A stretch of 64,000 nt of DNA from JAGLON01 sp041394985 (GCA_041394985.1 JAWLBI010000001.1:1178001-1242000), one strand, 5' to 3'. Shown: positions 19,848 through 30,211, counted from the first letter of the stretch. The notes: generated by a model not told the origin, from the sequence alone. Program-made: numbers and translations.

Positions 19848-21977
19848 TTAGTTCTGCGCCGCAGGGTTCGCTTTGATGTCCGTGCCCAGACGCTGCAAAT
19901 AAGCTATCAGCGCCACTAACTTTGTCCGGCTATCAATTGAGATACCGGATTCGCCCAAACGACTCACGATGTCATTCGCCTGCGTTTCCATATCAGCAAC
20001 CGCCTGCTGGTCATAGCCTTCCGGATATGGCACGCCCAGCGTCTGCATCGCCCGAATCTTCCTCGGCGTCACCTCGGCATCGACAAACTCCTCGGCCAGC
20101 CACGGATACGGCGGCATCAGCGATCCCGGAGACATGAGCTTCGGATCGATCATATGATTATAATGCCAGGCGTCGGGATATTTCCCGCCGACCCGATGCA
20201 GATCCGGTCCGGTGCGCTTGGACCCCCATTGGAACGGATGGTCATAGACGAATTCACCGGATTTCGAATACTCGCCATACCGTTCGGTTTCCGACCGGAA
20301 CGGCCGCACCATCTGAGAATGGCAATTGTAACATCCCTCGCCGACATAGATGTCGCGCCCCTCGAGTTCCAGCGGCGTGTACGGCTTAACGCTGGCAATC
20401 GTCGGAATATTTGACTTGATTAAGAAGGTCGGAATGAATTCGATAATACCGCCCGCGGCAATCGCGATAAACGTCAGAACGAGGAACAACACCGGTTTGC
20501 GCTCGAGCGCCCGATGCTTGTACGGATCCTTGCCGTCATGCATAGCATGCTTCTCAAGAGCCGGCGCTTCGGCCGCCTCTTCTGCAACAAACTTCCCATG
20601 TAGGACAGTCAGCAGGAGATTGATAATCATTATGATGACGCCAATAAAATACATCGTGCCGCCGACCGACCGGATGATGTACATCGGTACAATCTGAAGC
20701 ACCGTTTCCAGGAAGTTCGGATATTGCAAAAAGCCTTCAGGCGTAAACTGCTTCCACATCAAACTCTGCGTAATTCCGGCGAAGTACATCGGCAGGGCAT
20801 AAACCAGAATTCCCAAGAAGCCGATCCAGAAATGATACCCGGCCAGCTTCTTCGAATATAATTGCACATTGTACAACCGAGGCACCAGCCAGTACAGGAT
20901 ACCGAATGTTAAGAATCCGTTCCATCCCAGTGCTCCGACATGCACATGGGCAATCGTCCAGTCCGTATAGTGCGATATCGCATTGACCGATTTGATCGAC
21001 AGCATCGGCCCCTCGAAAGTCGCCATACCATAGGCCGTCACGGCCACGACCATGAATTTCAGCACCGGATCATCCCGGACTTTATCCCATGCCCCGCGGA
21101 GCGTCAATAATCCATTGAGCATTCCGCCCCATGAAGGCGCGATGAGCATGATCGAAAATACCGTTCCCAGCGATTGCGCCCAGTCGGGAAGAGACGTATA
21201 GAGCAGGTGATGCGGCCCGGCCCAGATGTAGATAAATATCAAGGCCCAGAAATGCACGATCGACAAACGATACGAAAACACCGGCCGATTCGCCGCCTTG
21301 GGCATGTAATAGTACATCATTCCCAGGTAAGGAGTCGTCAAAAAGAATGCCACGGCATTGTGCCCGTACCACCATTGCACCAGCGCATCCTGTACACCGG
21401 CGTAAAACGGATAGCTTTTCACAAAAGTCACCGGCAACTCGAACGAATTCACCACATGCAACAGCGCCACCGTCACGAATGTCGCGATATAAAACCAGAC
21501 GGCGACATACATGTGCCGCTCGCGACGCCTCAATATCGTCCCGAACATGTTGATGCCGAAAATGACCCAGACGACCGCGATAGCGATGTCGATCGGCCAC
21601 TCCAGTTCAGCATATTCTTTGCTCATGGAAATACCGAGCGGCAAGGTCACGGCCGCCGACAGGATAATTAATTGCCAGCCCCAAAAATTGATTTTACTGA
21701 GGAGGTCGGAAAACATCCGCGCCTTCAGAAGCCGCTGCAGCGAATAATATATCGCCATGAACATGCCATTGCCGACGAATGCGAAAATGACGGCATTGGT
21801 ATGCAGCGGCCGGATGCGGCTGAATGTCGTCGGACCGAATCCGAAGTTTAACTCCGGCAGATAAAGCTGGAATGCCGCCAGCAGCCCGACCAGCATACCG
21901 ACCGCGCCCCAGACAACCGTCGCGATTCCGAAATCTCTGACAATACGATTATCGTACTGAAATGTCTCTACACCCAT
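19848..21977 (-). CDS. ccoNO: Fused cbb3 oxidase subunits I and II (CcoN-CcoO)
   Basis: A 709-residue fusion. Residues 1 to ~470 are the 12-helix haem-copper subunit I, with RPLHTNAVIFAFVGNGMF, WWYGHNAVAFFLTTPYLGMMYYYMPK and HVHVGALGWNGF carrying haem and CuB ligands. After a link near 480-510 a new membrane helix starts the CcoO part, with the haem c motif CYNCHSQMVRPF and MPPYPWL, the likely Met ligand. In proteobacteria ccoN and ccoO are separate genes; fusions are known in Bacteroidota and related groups. The ATG shares one base with the ccoS stop (TAATG). Confidence 0.95.
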   Translation of the reverse strand: MGVETFQYDNRIVRDFGIATVVWGAVGMLVGLLAAFQLYLPELNFGFGPTTFSRIRPLHTNAVIFAFVGNGMFMAIYYSLQRLLKARMFSDLLSKINFWGWQLIILSAAVTLPLGISMSKEYAELEWPIDIAIAVVWVIFGINMFGTILRRRERHMYVAVWFYIATFVTVALLHVVNSFELPVTFVKSYPFYAGVQDALVQWWYGHNAVAFFLTTPYLGMMYYYMPKAANRPVFSYRLSIVHFWALIFIYIWAGPHHLLYTSLPDWAQSLGTVFSIMLIAPSWGGMLNGLLTLRGAWDKVRDDPVLKFMVVAVTAYGMATFEGPMLSIKSVNAISHYTDWTIAHVHVGALGWNGFLTFGILYWLVPRLYNVQLYSKKLAGYHFWIGFLGILVYALPMYFAGITQSLMWKQFTPEGFLQYPNFLETVLQIVPMYIIRSVGGTMYFIGVIIMIINLLLTVLHGKFVAEEAAEAPALEKHAMHDGKDPYKHRALERKPVLFLVLTFIAIAAGGIIEFIPTFLIKSNIPTIASVKPYTPLELEGRDIYVGEGCYNCHSQMVRPFRSETERYGEYSKSGEFVYDHPFQWGSKRTGPDLHRVGGKYPDAWHYNHMIDPKLMSPGSLMPPYPWLAEEFVDAEVTPRKIRAMQTLGVPYPEGYDQQAVADMETQANDIVSRLGESGISIDSRTKLVALIAYLQRLGTDIKANPAAQN

Positions 21978-22153
21978 TACAGGTTCTCCTGCCCTTTCTC
22001 TATATCCTGTTTCTTTTTCGTCTCGAATAACATGCGCATCGCGGGCGTGGTCATATCATCGTATTGACCGTTTCTAACCGCCCAGACAAATGCAACGAGA
22101 AATACGATAGCCGCCAAAAGCGAAAAGCAGATGAGAAGTATCATGACTTCCAT
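21977..22153 (-). CDS. ccoS: CcoS, cbb3 oxidase assembly protein
   Basis: A 58-residue open frame read on the minus strand from ATG 22153 to TAA 21979-21977. It has one N-terminal helix (MEVMILLICFSLLAAIVFLV), then AFVWAVRNGQYDDMTTPAMR, the family hallmark of CcoS (W-A-V-x-x-G-Q-Y-D-D). CcoS is required for cofactor insertion in cbb3 oxidases. It starts 1 bp after the ccoI stop and its own stop overlaps the ccoNO start. A second ATG at 22144 is possible but less well placed. Confidence 0.93.
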   Translation of the reverse strand: MEVMILLICFSLLAAIVFLVAFVWAVRNGQYDDMTTPAMRMLFETKKKQDIEKGQENL

Positions 22154-22154
22154 G

Positions 22155-24560
22155 TTACAGACCCCGCTTCCTGGCCGCCAGCGCCGATGTAATCGTCGTG
22201 AACACGACCACCGATATCGAACTGGCCGGCATCAACACCGCCGCGATCACCGGGGACAACAATCCCTGTACGGCGAATGCCAACCCAAGTATATTATAAA
22301 AAAACGAAATAACAAAACTCGTTTTTATGATCGTTACCCCCGTCTTCGCCATCTTCATCATGCGCGGAAGCTTCGCGAATGATTCCGCCTCCAGAATACC
22401 ATCGCACGCCGGTGAAAACGAGGAATGATTTTCCATTATGGATATCCCGACACTCGCCGATTTTAACGCACCGGCATCATTGAGACCATCACCGATCATC
22501 AGCACCTGCTCGCCGGATTTCATCGCATCCGAAACGAATGCCAGCTTATCCTGCGGCGATTGGCGGAATCGAATGTCGGCCTCACCGCCGAACAATGCTC
22601 GAATATTATCGCGCTCGCCGTCCGAATCACCCGTCAACAGCGCAATCTCCGCCTGTCGACCGATTGTTTCGATAGTCTCCTGCAATTGCGGGCGGTACTG
22701 CCCCGCGAAGCGATAAAATCCGATGACGCGGCCGTCAATAGCGATATAAACGCGAGCCGTATTGATATCAGCCGCCTCGCCCTCCAAGCCGACCCACTCC
22801 CGGGAGCCGGTCTTAATCGAATGCCCGCCCACGCGAGCCTCCAACCCGAGACCCGGAACTTCAATGAAATCCTCTATTGAGTAATCGGCATACGATGTGA
22901 TGGAATCGGCAATTGCCTGCGACAGGGGATGGGTCGATTGCCGCACGACGGCAAATATAATGTCCTGTAATTTTTCTGTCAGCTCATCGCCCTCGAAAAC
23001 CGGCACTGATGTTCCCGTCTGTGTGATTGTCCCCGTCTTGTCGAACACGACCTTGCTGATCGATGCCATCCGCTCGATGACATCAGGCGATTGCAAAAAT
23101 AATCCGGCCCTGCCGAAGATGCGATGTATCGTCCCCAGTGCAAATGGTGTCGACAGCGCCAACGCGCAGGGGCAGGCAATAATCAGCACCGCCGTGGCCG
23201 CATCCAATGCCCGACTCGGGTCAATTGCCCGCCAGTAAAATGCCGCCGCGAACGCCACGAATATAATCGACGGGGTGAATATCCGGCTTACCTTATTGGC
23301 CAGTGTCGTAACGCCCGGCTGTTCTGCGATTGCCTTGGCCGTCTGCGTCCACAACTGCATGAGATAGCTTTGCGATGGCTCCTTGATAACATCGAGTTCG
23401 ATGGCCGCGCCGATTTGTCGCCCACCGGCATACACGCGCTGCCCCGACGATATTGCGACTGGTTCCGATTCACCGGTTACAAAACTGTAATCGATATGCC
23501 CCTCTCCGCTGATGAGAATAGAATCGGCCGGCACCAGTTCTCGATTGCGAATCCGAATCCGGTCGCCGACGGCGAGAGAGGTCAGTCCAATATTTTCCTC
23601 GATGCCACTTTTCAGTCGCATCACCGAAATCGGCAGATACGACCGATAATCCCGATCGAATGACAGTGAATGATAGGTCTTTTTCTGGTACAGCCGTCCG
23701 ACGAGCAGCAAAAACACGAGCGCGCACAGCGAGTCCATATATCCGGCCTGTTTTAGGGCGAGGATATTGTACAGTGACCGGGAAAACAGAATCGAAATCC
23801 CCAGCGCAATCGGCACATCCATATTAATCTGCCGCTGGCGCAGTCCATGATAGGCCGAGCGGAAATAATCCGAGGCGCAATAGAGGAACACCGGTAGTGC
23901 GAGAAGGATATTCAGATAGCCGAATATCTCAGTCCAGGCCGGTTTATTTGACACATCCAACCCGAGATATTCCGGGAAACTCAACAACATGACATTGCCG
24001 AAACAGAAACCGGCAATGGCCAATTGTGTATACAAACGCCGAAACGAGGTATCTCGCCCGGTCTTGTTCAGATCCGCCAGTGTGATATCCGGTTCATATC
24101 CGATAGACGCCATCAGCCGGACCAGATCGGACAGAGACAGATCCGCGATCCGAAATAAAATAGTCGCTTCCCGACGAGGAAAATCGACCTGCGATGACAA
24201 GATGGCGGAATTCAATCGGTGCAGGTTTTCCAATAACCAGATACATGAACTGCAATGGATTTGTGGAACCGAGAACGTTACTCTGGCCGATGACCCGTCG
24301 CTGAAATCGAGGATTTTACCGCGGATGGTTTCATCATCGAGATAGGCGAAACGATTTTCCTGCTTGGAATCGCCCGGACGGATGCCCGGCGTTTGTTCGA
24401 TGGCATAATATGAATCCAGCTCATGCTGATGGAGTAGTTCATAGACGGTTTTGCAGCCGGGACAACAGAAGTATTTATCACCGATACGGGGGCTGTCAAC
24501 ATTACAGGGATCGCCGCAATGAGCGCAGGCCAATGCTACCGAATTCTCCGTTTTTCTCAT
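22155..24560 (-). CDS. ccoI: Copper-translocating P-type ATPase CcoI
   Basis: An 801-residue P1B ATPase. N-terminal cysteine-rich zinc-finger-like part (CAHCGDPC, FCCPGCKTVYELL), a metal-binding domain with CSSCIWLLENL, eight predicted helices, the ion motif CPCALALSTP, phosphorylation loop DKTGTITQTG, the TGD segment and GDGLNDAGAL hinge are all present. The N-terminal region plus operon position separates CcoI (FixI) from general copper exporters: it delivers copper for CuB of cbb3 oxidase. First gene of the eight-gene operon; a promoter candidate lies about 110 bp upstream. Confidence 0.95.
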   Translation of the reverse strand: MRKTENSVALACAHCGDPCNVDSPRIGDKYFCCPGCKTVYELLHQHELDSYYAIEQTPGIRPGDSKQENRFAYLDDETIRGKILDFSDGSSARVTFSVPQIHCSSCIWLLENLHRLNSAILSSQVDFPRREATILFRIADLSLSDLVRLMASIGYEPDITLADLNKTGRDTSFRRLYTQLAIAGFCFGNVMLLSFPEYLGLDVSNKPAWTEIFGYLNILLALPVFLYCASDYFRSAYHGLRQRQINMDVPIALGISILFSRSLYNILALKQAGYMDSLCALVFLLLVGRLYQKKTYHSLSFDRDYRSYLPISVMRLKSGIEENIGLTSLAVGDRIRIRNRELVPADSILISGEGHIDYSFVTGESEPVAISSGQRVYAGGRQIGAAIELDVIKEPSQSYLMQLWTQTAKAIAEQPGVTTLANKVSRIFTPSIIFVAFAAAFYWRAIDPSRALDAATAVLIIACPCALALSTPFALGTIHRIFGRAGLFLQSPDVIERMASISKVVFDKTGTITQTGTSVPVFEGDELTEKLQDIIFAVVRQSTHPLSQAIADSITSYADYSIEDFIEVPGLGLEARVGGHSIKTGSREWVGLEGEAADINTARVYIAIDGRVIGFYRFAGQYRPQLQETIETIGRQAEIALLTGDSDGERDNIRALFGGEADIRFRQSPQDKLAFVSDAMKSGEQVLMIGDGLNDAGALKSASVGISIMENHSSFSPACDGILEAESFAKLPRMMKMAKTGVTIIKTSFVISFFYNILGLAFAVQGLLSPVIAAVLMPASSISVVVFTTITSALAARKRGL

Positions 24561-24937
24561 CCCACTCCCACCGATATCGAATCGGCTTTATCCCTTTACC
24601 AGTCTCGGCCCGACAGCCTTTCGATGTCACACTCGACGCCTGACATTTCCCTAAATATCATTATAGGTACTGAATTTACCCACGATATGCCGGATTGTCA
24701 AGTATTCTCGCCCCCTTTCCGGTATTATCCATATTAAACGCCCGGATGAACCCGTTTATTTGAAAATTGCCAACCTTATCCCGATTTGGTAGAAACGGTC
24801 GATTGACGCAACCCGAGCGGTATGTTCTCTTCGTATCCGTTTGAGCCCTAATGACCTGGGAGGCCGCTAAATACAAGTCTTGATTCAGCCGAAAATAAAT
24901 AATGTAGACAAGGGAGACGACAACGGGGAATTTTATA
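24561..24937. other. Divergent intergenic region between ccoI and a hybrid kinase
   Basis: 377 bp without a convincing gene. It holds the leader and promoter candidate of ccoI on the left and the 5' region of the kinase on the right. Frames on either strand here lack ribosome sites and family features. Confidence 0.6.
24673..24701 (-). promoter_or_regulatory. Candidate sigma-70 promoter of the cbb3 operon
   Basis: On the minus strand TTGACA (24701-24696), a 17-bp spacer and TAAATT (24678-24673) stand about 115 bp before the ccoI ATG. A perfect TATAAT also occurs at 24665-24660 but lacks a -35 at the right distance. No FNR/Anr palindrome (TTGAT-N4-ATCAA) was seen, though oxygen control of cbb3 is common elsewhere. 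Confidence 0.4.
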
Positions 24938-27900
24938 TTGCAAGGGGGCAATATTACGCCGATTGTGTCATATTTGCTGATTGGTACAGCTATTATATTG
25001 GCAGCCACTGCGATTGTGCTGATGCTGCGACAACGCCGTACGCGCAAGCAGCCGGATTCGGTAGGCGAGTCGTGTATGGCAAAACTGCCTATTCCACTGT
25101 ATAAGCTGAACGATCATTGGGAAATTGTCCATTTCAATCAACATGGCTCCGATCTATTCAGAAAGATTCGCCCCGGACGGCTATTTACCGAATTTTTCCC
25201 CGATGAACAGGCCGAATACATAGCCGAGCTACTGTTGGGCAAATACACTACCCGCGAAGTCCATCTTGAAAACCGGTCATATAATCTTGTCCTTATGTCC
25301 AGGGATCAGGCCGAATCGACTATTGTCGCCGTCGTTCCATCCGAAACCCAGACCAATATCCGCCGCGAATTGCAGGAAAAAATGAGGACCCTGACCGCTA
25401 TCACGGATGCGGCTCAGGATGCCATCATCATGATTAACGATTCCGGGCAGATTACATTCTGGAATCCCGCTGCGGAAACGATGTTCGGATATGCGAAAAA
25501 AGAAGTATTCGAAAAAGATCTGCACTCCTTGCTGGCGCCGGTCGGATTGCATCCGCAGTACAAACTGGGGCTGAGTAATTTTCGCAAAACGGGAACCGGC
25601 AATGCCGTCGGGCGCGTCACGCAGTTACCGGCAATCAGAAAAGGTGGAGAAGAGTTTTCGATAGAATTATCGCTGTCGCCGGTTAAAATAGGAGATGTCT
25701 GGCACGCTGTCGGCGTCGTTCGGGATGTCACCGAAGAAGTCAAATCCCGCGAAAAACTCGAAAAATCGGAGAAGAAATACCAGGAATTATTCAATTCGGT
25801 CCAGGAAGGCATCACGTTTGTCGATAGACACATGACTATTCAATTTTGTAATCCTGCCTTCGCTGACATTCACGATGCCGAAAATGAACAGGAACTGGTA
25901 GGCAAAAGCATCAATGACTTCGTGCTTCCCGAACAACATGAACTTATCAAACCGCAAACCAGACAAATGCTCCTCGGCCAAAACGTGCGATTCGAGATGG
26001 ATATTGTGACGCTCAAGAATGTCCAAAAAAGAATTTTGCTCTCGGTTCAACCGAAAATGAGAGATGGAAAATTCGATGGTGCAACCGGCACGATTCTCGA
26101 TATCACCGATCGGGCCAGGGCAGAAAAGGAACTCGTTCAGAGCGAGGGGAAATTCTATGATCTCTTCTATCATTCGATGCAGCCGACACTCCTGGTCGAC
26201 AAGGGCATCATAATCGATTTCAATAATGCCGCTCTCCAGCTCCTGAAGTACAATGAAAATGAGTCTTTGACGAATCTGTCCATCCGTGATATTTCCACGG
26301 AATTTCAGTCCGATGGCGTTCCCTCTGAGGAATTGGTGCGTGCATATTCTATGGAAGTCATGTCTACCGGATACGCCACATTTGAATGGACAATGAAATG
26401 CAAAGATAGTACCCGTATAACGGTGGTCGTCAATTTGATGCTCATCCCACTGCATGGAAGGCAGATTATCTATGGTAATTGCACCAATGTTTCAGATAAG
26501 CGCCGGACACAACTTATTCAACAGGCGCTGCTCAGTATTTCCCATCTAAGCGACGAGACGGACGATCTTACGTCTATTCTTCGCGCTGCCGAGGAAAAAT
26601 TGACGAAACTGCTCGATTATGACCGGCTGTACGTGGCATTGAAAGGCGAAACGACCAGGGAATTCGATATTGTGTACCGGGGCGATGAACAGGATGATCC
26701 GGACAATTCGACCGGAAAAATACAGCAGCATATCATCGATCGCCTGCGGCGCATTAATCAGCCGCTAAAACTCACGACGCAGGAAGTGAAAAAACTCACG
26801 GATATCCCCGATGATGAGTTGCCCCCCGATATGATGCCGAACTGGTTCGGAGTTCCATTGAATTGGTCCGGAGCGGTTATCGGCGCCATTATTGTCGCCA
26901 ATGATAATCCCGATGCCGAGTATTCCGAAATAGACGTTGAACTTCTACAAATTATCTCGGATCATCTCGCGGTCGTTATCCAGCGACGGCGGGCGCAGAT
27001 GCAGATCAAACAGAATGAAGAACGCCTGAAGGTCATGCTGGAATACATTAAAGTCGGTATTCAATTAGTAGATCCTGAATCGGGCAGAATCACCTATGTC
27101 AATAAACTGATCGAAGAACTCATCGGGCTGCCTAAAAAACTTATCATCGGCGCCGAAAGCGGGCAGTTTTTCGATTTCGTCAAGGTCGAGGAAAAAGGAC
27201 GGCATCAGAAAAAGGCTTTCAAGGATATGCTGGTTGAATATGTGCGAGCCGACGGTTTCAAGATCACTGCACTTAAAACCAGAATACCGGTGTTTCTCGA
27301 TAACACCGAGTATTACCTCGAGAGTATCGTCGATATTACGAACTATTGTACGGCCCAGGAGCGCCAGCGCATCACCTTGTACGAGTTGCAGGCCATATTC
27401 GACAGCAGTCCCGTCGGCATCGCCGTCCTCGCCAATAAAGACGTCGTCAAAGTGAATAAACGGCTGGCCGATATGCTCGGCTATCAAACCGATGAAATGA
27501 TCGGCGCGCAATCATGGAACTTCCACTTATCCGAACAGAAATTCAATGAATTCCGGGAATTGTTTTACGATACCATCAATAAACAGGATTCGATTCAAAT
27601 AGAATACCCATTGATGAGAAAAACCGGTGAAGAAATTTGGGTGCAGATGAACGGAAAGGCGCTTGATCCACAGGATCCGAGTCGCGGTTCCATCTGGATT
27701 ATCGACGATATTTCCGAGCGCCGCCGCTTCCAGGCCGAATTGCAGAACGCCAAGGAAAAGGCCGAAAGCGCAAGCAAAGCCAAAAGCCAGTTCCTGGCCA
27801 ACATGAGTCATGAGATCAGGACACCGCTGAATGGCATTCTCGGTATGACCGATTTGGCCCTCGAAACCGAACTCACTAAAGAACAGCGGGAATTCCTCAG

Positions 27901-28975
27901 CCTCATAAAAGTCTCAGGTGAGGGTCTCCTGCATGTCATCAGCGACATCCTCGATTTCTCGAAAATCGAGGCCGGTCGACTGCATTTCGAGGAGATTCCG
28001 TTTAACATTCGCGAAACGATTAACGCCGCCATCGAACCGCTGGCCATTCAGGCGCGCCTCAAAAATCTCGAATTGTCCGTGACAATCGATTCCGCCATCC
28101 CGGAAATGGCCATCAGCGATCCGAATAGATTGAATCAAATCATCATCAACCTGGTCGGCAATGCCATTAAATTCACTGATGAAGGAAGTATCGATATTCA
28201 GGTCAATTGCTCATCCGAATCGTCGTACCCGAGCCTGCACTTCATCATCGCAGATACCGGTATTGGTATACCGATGGAAAAACAAAGCAGGATATTCGAG
28301 AGCTTTACGCAGGCCGATGGGTCAACGACAAGAAAGTTCGGCGGCACCGGTCTGGGTACGACGATTTCTCGAGAATTGGTCGAGCGCATGGAGGGGAGAA
28401 TGTGGCTCGAGAGCCCGACCAATACGACATCAATCGGCGGTCCGGGGACTACGTTCCATTTCACCGTTGACTTGAAAAGCTATGAGCAGGATAAACTCGA
28501 AGTAGTGCGGGAAGACCTCAACGCGACCTGGCGTATCCCTGTGCAACCTCGGAAAGAACCGAATATAATTGGGCGCGTGCTGCTGGCCGAGGACAATCCG
28601 GTGAATCAGAGACTTGCGAAAGCCCTTATCGAAAAGAACGGCTATCGCGTCGATACCGCTTCTGACGGCAATCAGGCAATTGAAAAATGGCGGCGCAACT
28701 CATATGATCTGATACTGATGGACATACAAATGCCCAATCTGGGCGGTTTAGAAGCGGCCATAAAGATTCGAAAGGAGGAAGAGGCATCCAATCCGATTCC
28801 TATCATCGCCTTGACCGCCGGTATTTCCGATGATGAACTGGACGGCATCAAGAAAGCCGGCATGAACGACTATATCGGCAAACCGGTATTCCCGGACGCT
28901 CTGCAGGCCTGCCTGAATAAATACGTCCCGCTGAAGGCTTCTGACCCTGCTGCCGAAAAATCACATCACGAATAA
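24938..28975 (+). CDS. Membrane-bound hybrid histidine kinase with PAS/GAF array and receiver
   Basis: A 1345-residue kinase. The TTG start is chosen because the frame is closed just upstream (TAG at 24905), GGGGAA lies 8 bases before it, and the next Met would lose the only membrane helix (about 8-28). Order: helix, short divergent PAS, PAS (about 145-270), PAS (280-395), PAS (398-530), GAF (540-690), PAS (695-810), PAS (815-930), HisKA (MSHEIRTPLNGILGM, His near 958), HATPase (DTGIGIPMEKQ, GGTGLGTTIS) and receiver (VLLAEDNPVNQRL, Asp near 1262 in LILMDIQMP, KPV). No HPt domain is attached or adjacent. Transcribed away from the cbb3 operon, which it might control, but nothing in the sequence proves that. 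Confidence 0.9.
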   Translation: MQGGNITPIVSYLLIGTAIILAATAIVLMLRQRRTRKQPDSVGESCMAKLPIPLYKLNDHWEIVHFNQHGSDLFRKIRPGRLFTEFFPDEQAEYIAELLLGKYTTREVHLENRSYNLVLMSRDQAESTIVAVVPSETQTNIRRELQEKMRTLTAITDAAQDAIIMINDSGQITFWNPAAETMFGYAKKEVFEKDLHSLLAPVGLHPQYKLGLSNFRKTGTGNAVGRVTQLPAIRKGGEEFSIELSLSPVKIGDVWHAVGVVRDVTEEVKSREKLEKSEKKYQELFNSVQEGITFVDRHMTIQFCNPAFADIHDAENEQELVGKSINDFVLPEQHELIKPQTRQMLLGQNVRFEMDIVTLKNVQKRILLSVQPKMRDGKFDGATGTILDITDRARAEKELVQSEGKFYDLFYHSMQPTLLVDKGIIIDFNNAALQLLKYNENESLTNLSIRDISTEFQSDGVPSEELVRAYSMEVMSTGYATFEWTMKCKDSTRITVVVNLMLIPLHGRQIIYGNCTNVSDKRRTQLIQQALLSISHLSDETDDLTSILRAAEEKLTKLLDYDRLYVALKGETTREFDIVYRGDEQDDPDNSTGKIQQHIIDRLRRINQPLKLTTQEVKKLTDIPDDELPPDMMPNWFGVPLNWSGAVIGAIIVANDNPDAEYSEIDVELLQIISDHLAVVIQRRRAQMQIKQNEERLKVMLEYIKVGIQLVDPESGRITYVNKLIEELIGLPKKLIIGAESGQFFDFVKVEEKGRHQKKAFKDMLVEYVRADGFKITALKTRIPVFLDNTEYYLESIVDITNYCTAQERQRITLYELQAIFDSSPVGIAVLANKDVVKVNKRLADMLGYQTDEMIGAQSWNFHLSEQKFNEFRELFYDTINKQDSIQIEYPLMRKTGEEIWVQMNGKALDPQDPSRGSIWIIDDISERRRFQAELQNAKEKAESASKAKSQFLANMSHEIRTPLNGILGMTDLALETELTKEQREFLSLIKVSGEGLLHVISDILDFSKIEAGRLHFEEIPFNIRETINAAIEPLAIQARLKNLELSVTIDSAIPEMAISDPNRLNQIIINLVGNAIKFTDEGSIDIQVNCSSESSYPSLHFIIADTGIGIPMEKQSRIFESFTQADGSTTRKFGGTGLGTTISRELVERMEGRMWLESPTNTTSIGGPGTTFHFTVDLKSYEQDKLEVVREDLNATWRIPVQPRKEPNIIGRVLLAEDNPVNQRLAKALIEKNGYRVDTASDGNQAIEKWRRNSYDLILMDIQMPNLGGLEAAIKIRKEEEASNPIPIIALTAGISDDELDGIKKAGMNDYIGKPVFPDALQACLNKYVPLKASDPAAEKSHHE

Positions 28976-29079
28976 ATAACTACTTTTTCGCGACGAATTT
29001 CCATACATTCCTCAACATGATTACCGGTGTCCGTCGGGAAATTCTCGATGACGTACTCGCTTTTCGGAGCTAACGCGCT

Positions 29080-29835
29080 ATGGTCTTATCCGAACTCGCT
29101 CTCTGGACGATAATTCTGCTCGAACTCACCTGCTTGTTTGCCTATTTCCTGAAAGGCTTCTCCGGTTTCGGACCTGCGCTTGTTTTTATCCCGGTCGTGG
29201 CCTATTTGCTCGACCCGAAACTGGCGCTGGCCAGTTCGGCGTTTCTGGATTTTCTGGTCGGTATCGCCATGCTGTTGACATTCAAATATTCGAAAACCGA
29301 CTGGTTACTCATCGCCAAAATCTGCTCAATGATGGTAGTCGGCATCGTCCTCGGCGGGCTGATCGTTAGTATGATGCCGGTGAATACGATTTTGCTGGTG
29401 ATTGCCATTCTGGTTTTACTGGTCGGATTGAATATGCTGATATTCAGTCGCACAGCACCGACCGGAGTTAAAATCAAACATCCGGTTTTGCTTTATTTCA
29501 TGTCGTTCCTCAGCGGCCTGGCAGGAGGCATCGCCGGAATCGCCGGACCGTTCATCATTATGGTTCTGAAACCGAATATGGACAAGAGCAGTTTCCGGCG
29601 TATCCTGACGGCTGTTTTCGTCGTCGGAGGATTCGTTCGACTGATCGTCTATTCGTCCGTGGAGATATTTTCGAAAGCCGTATTCACCTTCTCGCTGCTA
29701 ACCGCCCCGGCGATTATTATCGGACTTCTCATCGGCTATTATTATCATCGAACTGTCAACGAGACCTGGTTTTCGCGAATCGTCGGCTTTATTTTAATCG
29801 CCATTTCTGCCCGGATTCTCTGGAGCCAGTGGTGA
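29080..29835 (+). CDS. TauE/SafE family membrane transporter
   Basis: A 251-residue protein with about eight transmembrane segments. The two family repeats are visible: GFSGFGPALVFIPVVAYLLDPKLALASSAFLDF near the start and GLAGGIAGIAGPFIIMVLKP in the second half. TauE/SafE proteins export small anions such as sulfite or sulfoacetate, but most members have no proven substrate. It has GGAG about 12 bases before ATG and stands alone, 104 bp after the kinase. Confidence 0.87.
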   Translation: MVLSELALWTIILLELTCLFAYFLKGFSGFGPALVFIPVVAYLLDPKLALASSAFLDFLVGIAMLLTFKYSKTDWLLIAKICSMMVVGIVLGGLIVSMMPVNTILLVIAILVLLVGLNMLIFSRTAPTGVKIKHPVLLYFMSFLSGLAGGIAGIAGPFIIMVLKPNMDKSSFRRILTAVFVVGGFVRLIVYSSVEIFSKAVFTFSLLTAPAIIIGLLIGYYYHRTVNETWFSRIVGFILIAISARILWSQW

Positions 29836-29886
29836 AACTTTTCATTGTGCGCCGCGTAAAACAGGTAAACATGTAAGGGAGACTAT

Positions 29887-30090
29887 ATGCTGACATTTAT
29901 ACTGTGGTGTATCCTGTTCGTCCTCTGCTGGCCGCTGGCGCTGCTGGCACTGATTGCATACCCTATTGTTTGGTTGATACTGCTGCCGTTTCGACTTCTG
30001 GGTATCGCCGTCAATGGCGTACTGGAATTGGTCAAGGCGATTATTTTACTCCCGGCTCGCCTGTTTGGCGGGCGTCCCCGACAGGCATAG
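29887..30090 (+). CDS. Small hydrophobic membrane protein
   Basis: A 67-residue protein with a good ribosome site (AAGGGAGACTAT before ATG) and a terminator 25 bp after its stop. Almost the whole chain is hydrophobic (FILWCILFVLCWPLALLALIAYPIVWLILLPFRLLG), giving two close membrane segments and a basic tail (RLFGGRPRQA). I do not recognise the family. Its own leader and terminator suggest it is a real, possibly monocistronic gene. Confidence 0.7.
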   Translation: MLTFILWCILFVLCWPLALLALIAYPIVWLILLPFRLLGIAVNGVLELVKAIILLPARLFGGRPRQA

Positions 30091-30114
30091 AATACTCTGT
30101 TCATAGATTTCTCT

Positions 30115-30155
30115 AAAACCGGCGCGTTCGAGCGGAACCGCCGGTTTTCTTTTTT
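30115..30155 (+). terminator. Rho-independent terminator
   Basis: A perfect 10-bp stem AAAACCGGCG (30115-30124) with CGCCGGTTTT (30139-30148), a 14-base loop and then CTTTTTT. It ends the small membrane protein gene. Confidence 0.9.
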
Positions 30156-30211
30156 GTTGTTTACCATTGAATGAAAATGAACGTACTGTTTGCAAAGCCA
30201 AAGGAGTAATT

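Noticed and set aside
24660..24665. TATAAT on the minus strand as the ccoI -10
   Set aside because: No -35 at 16-18 bp; the TTGACA-N17-TAAATT pair is a better fit, though not proven.
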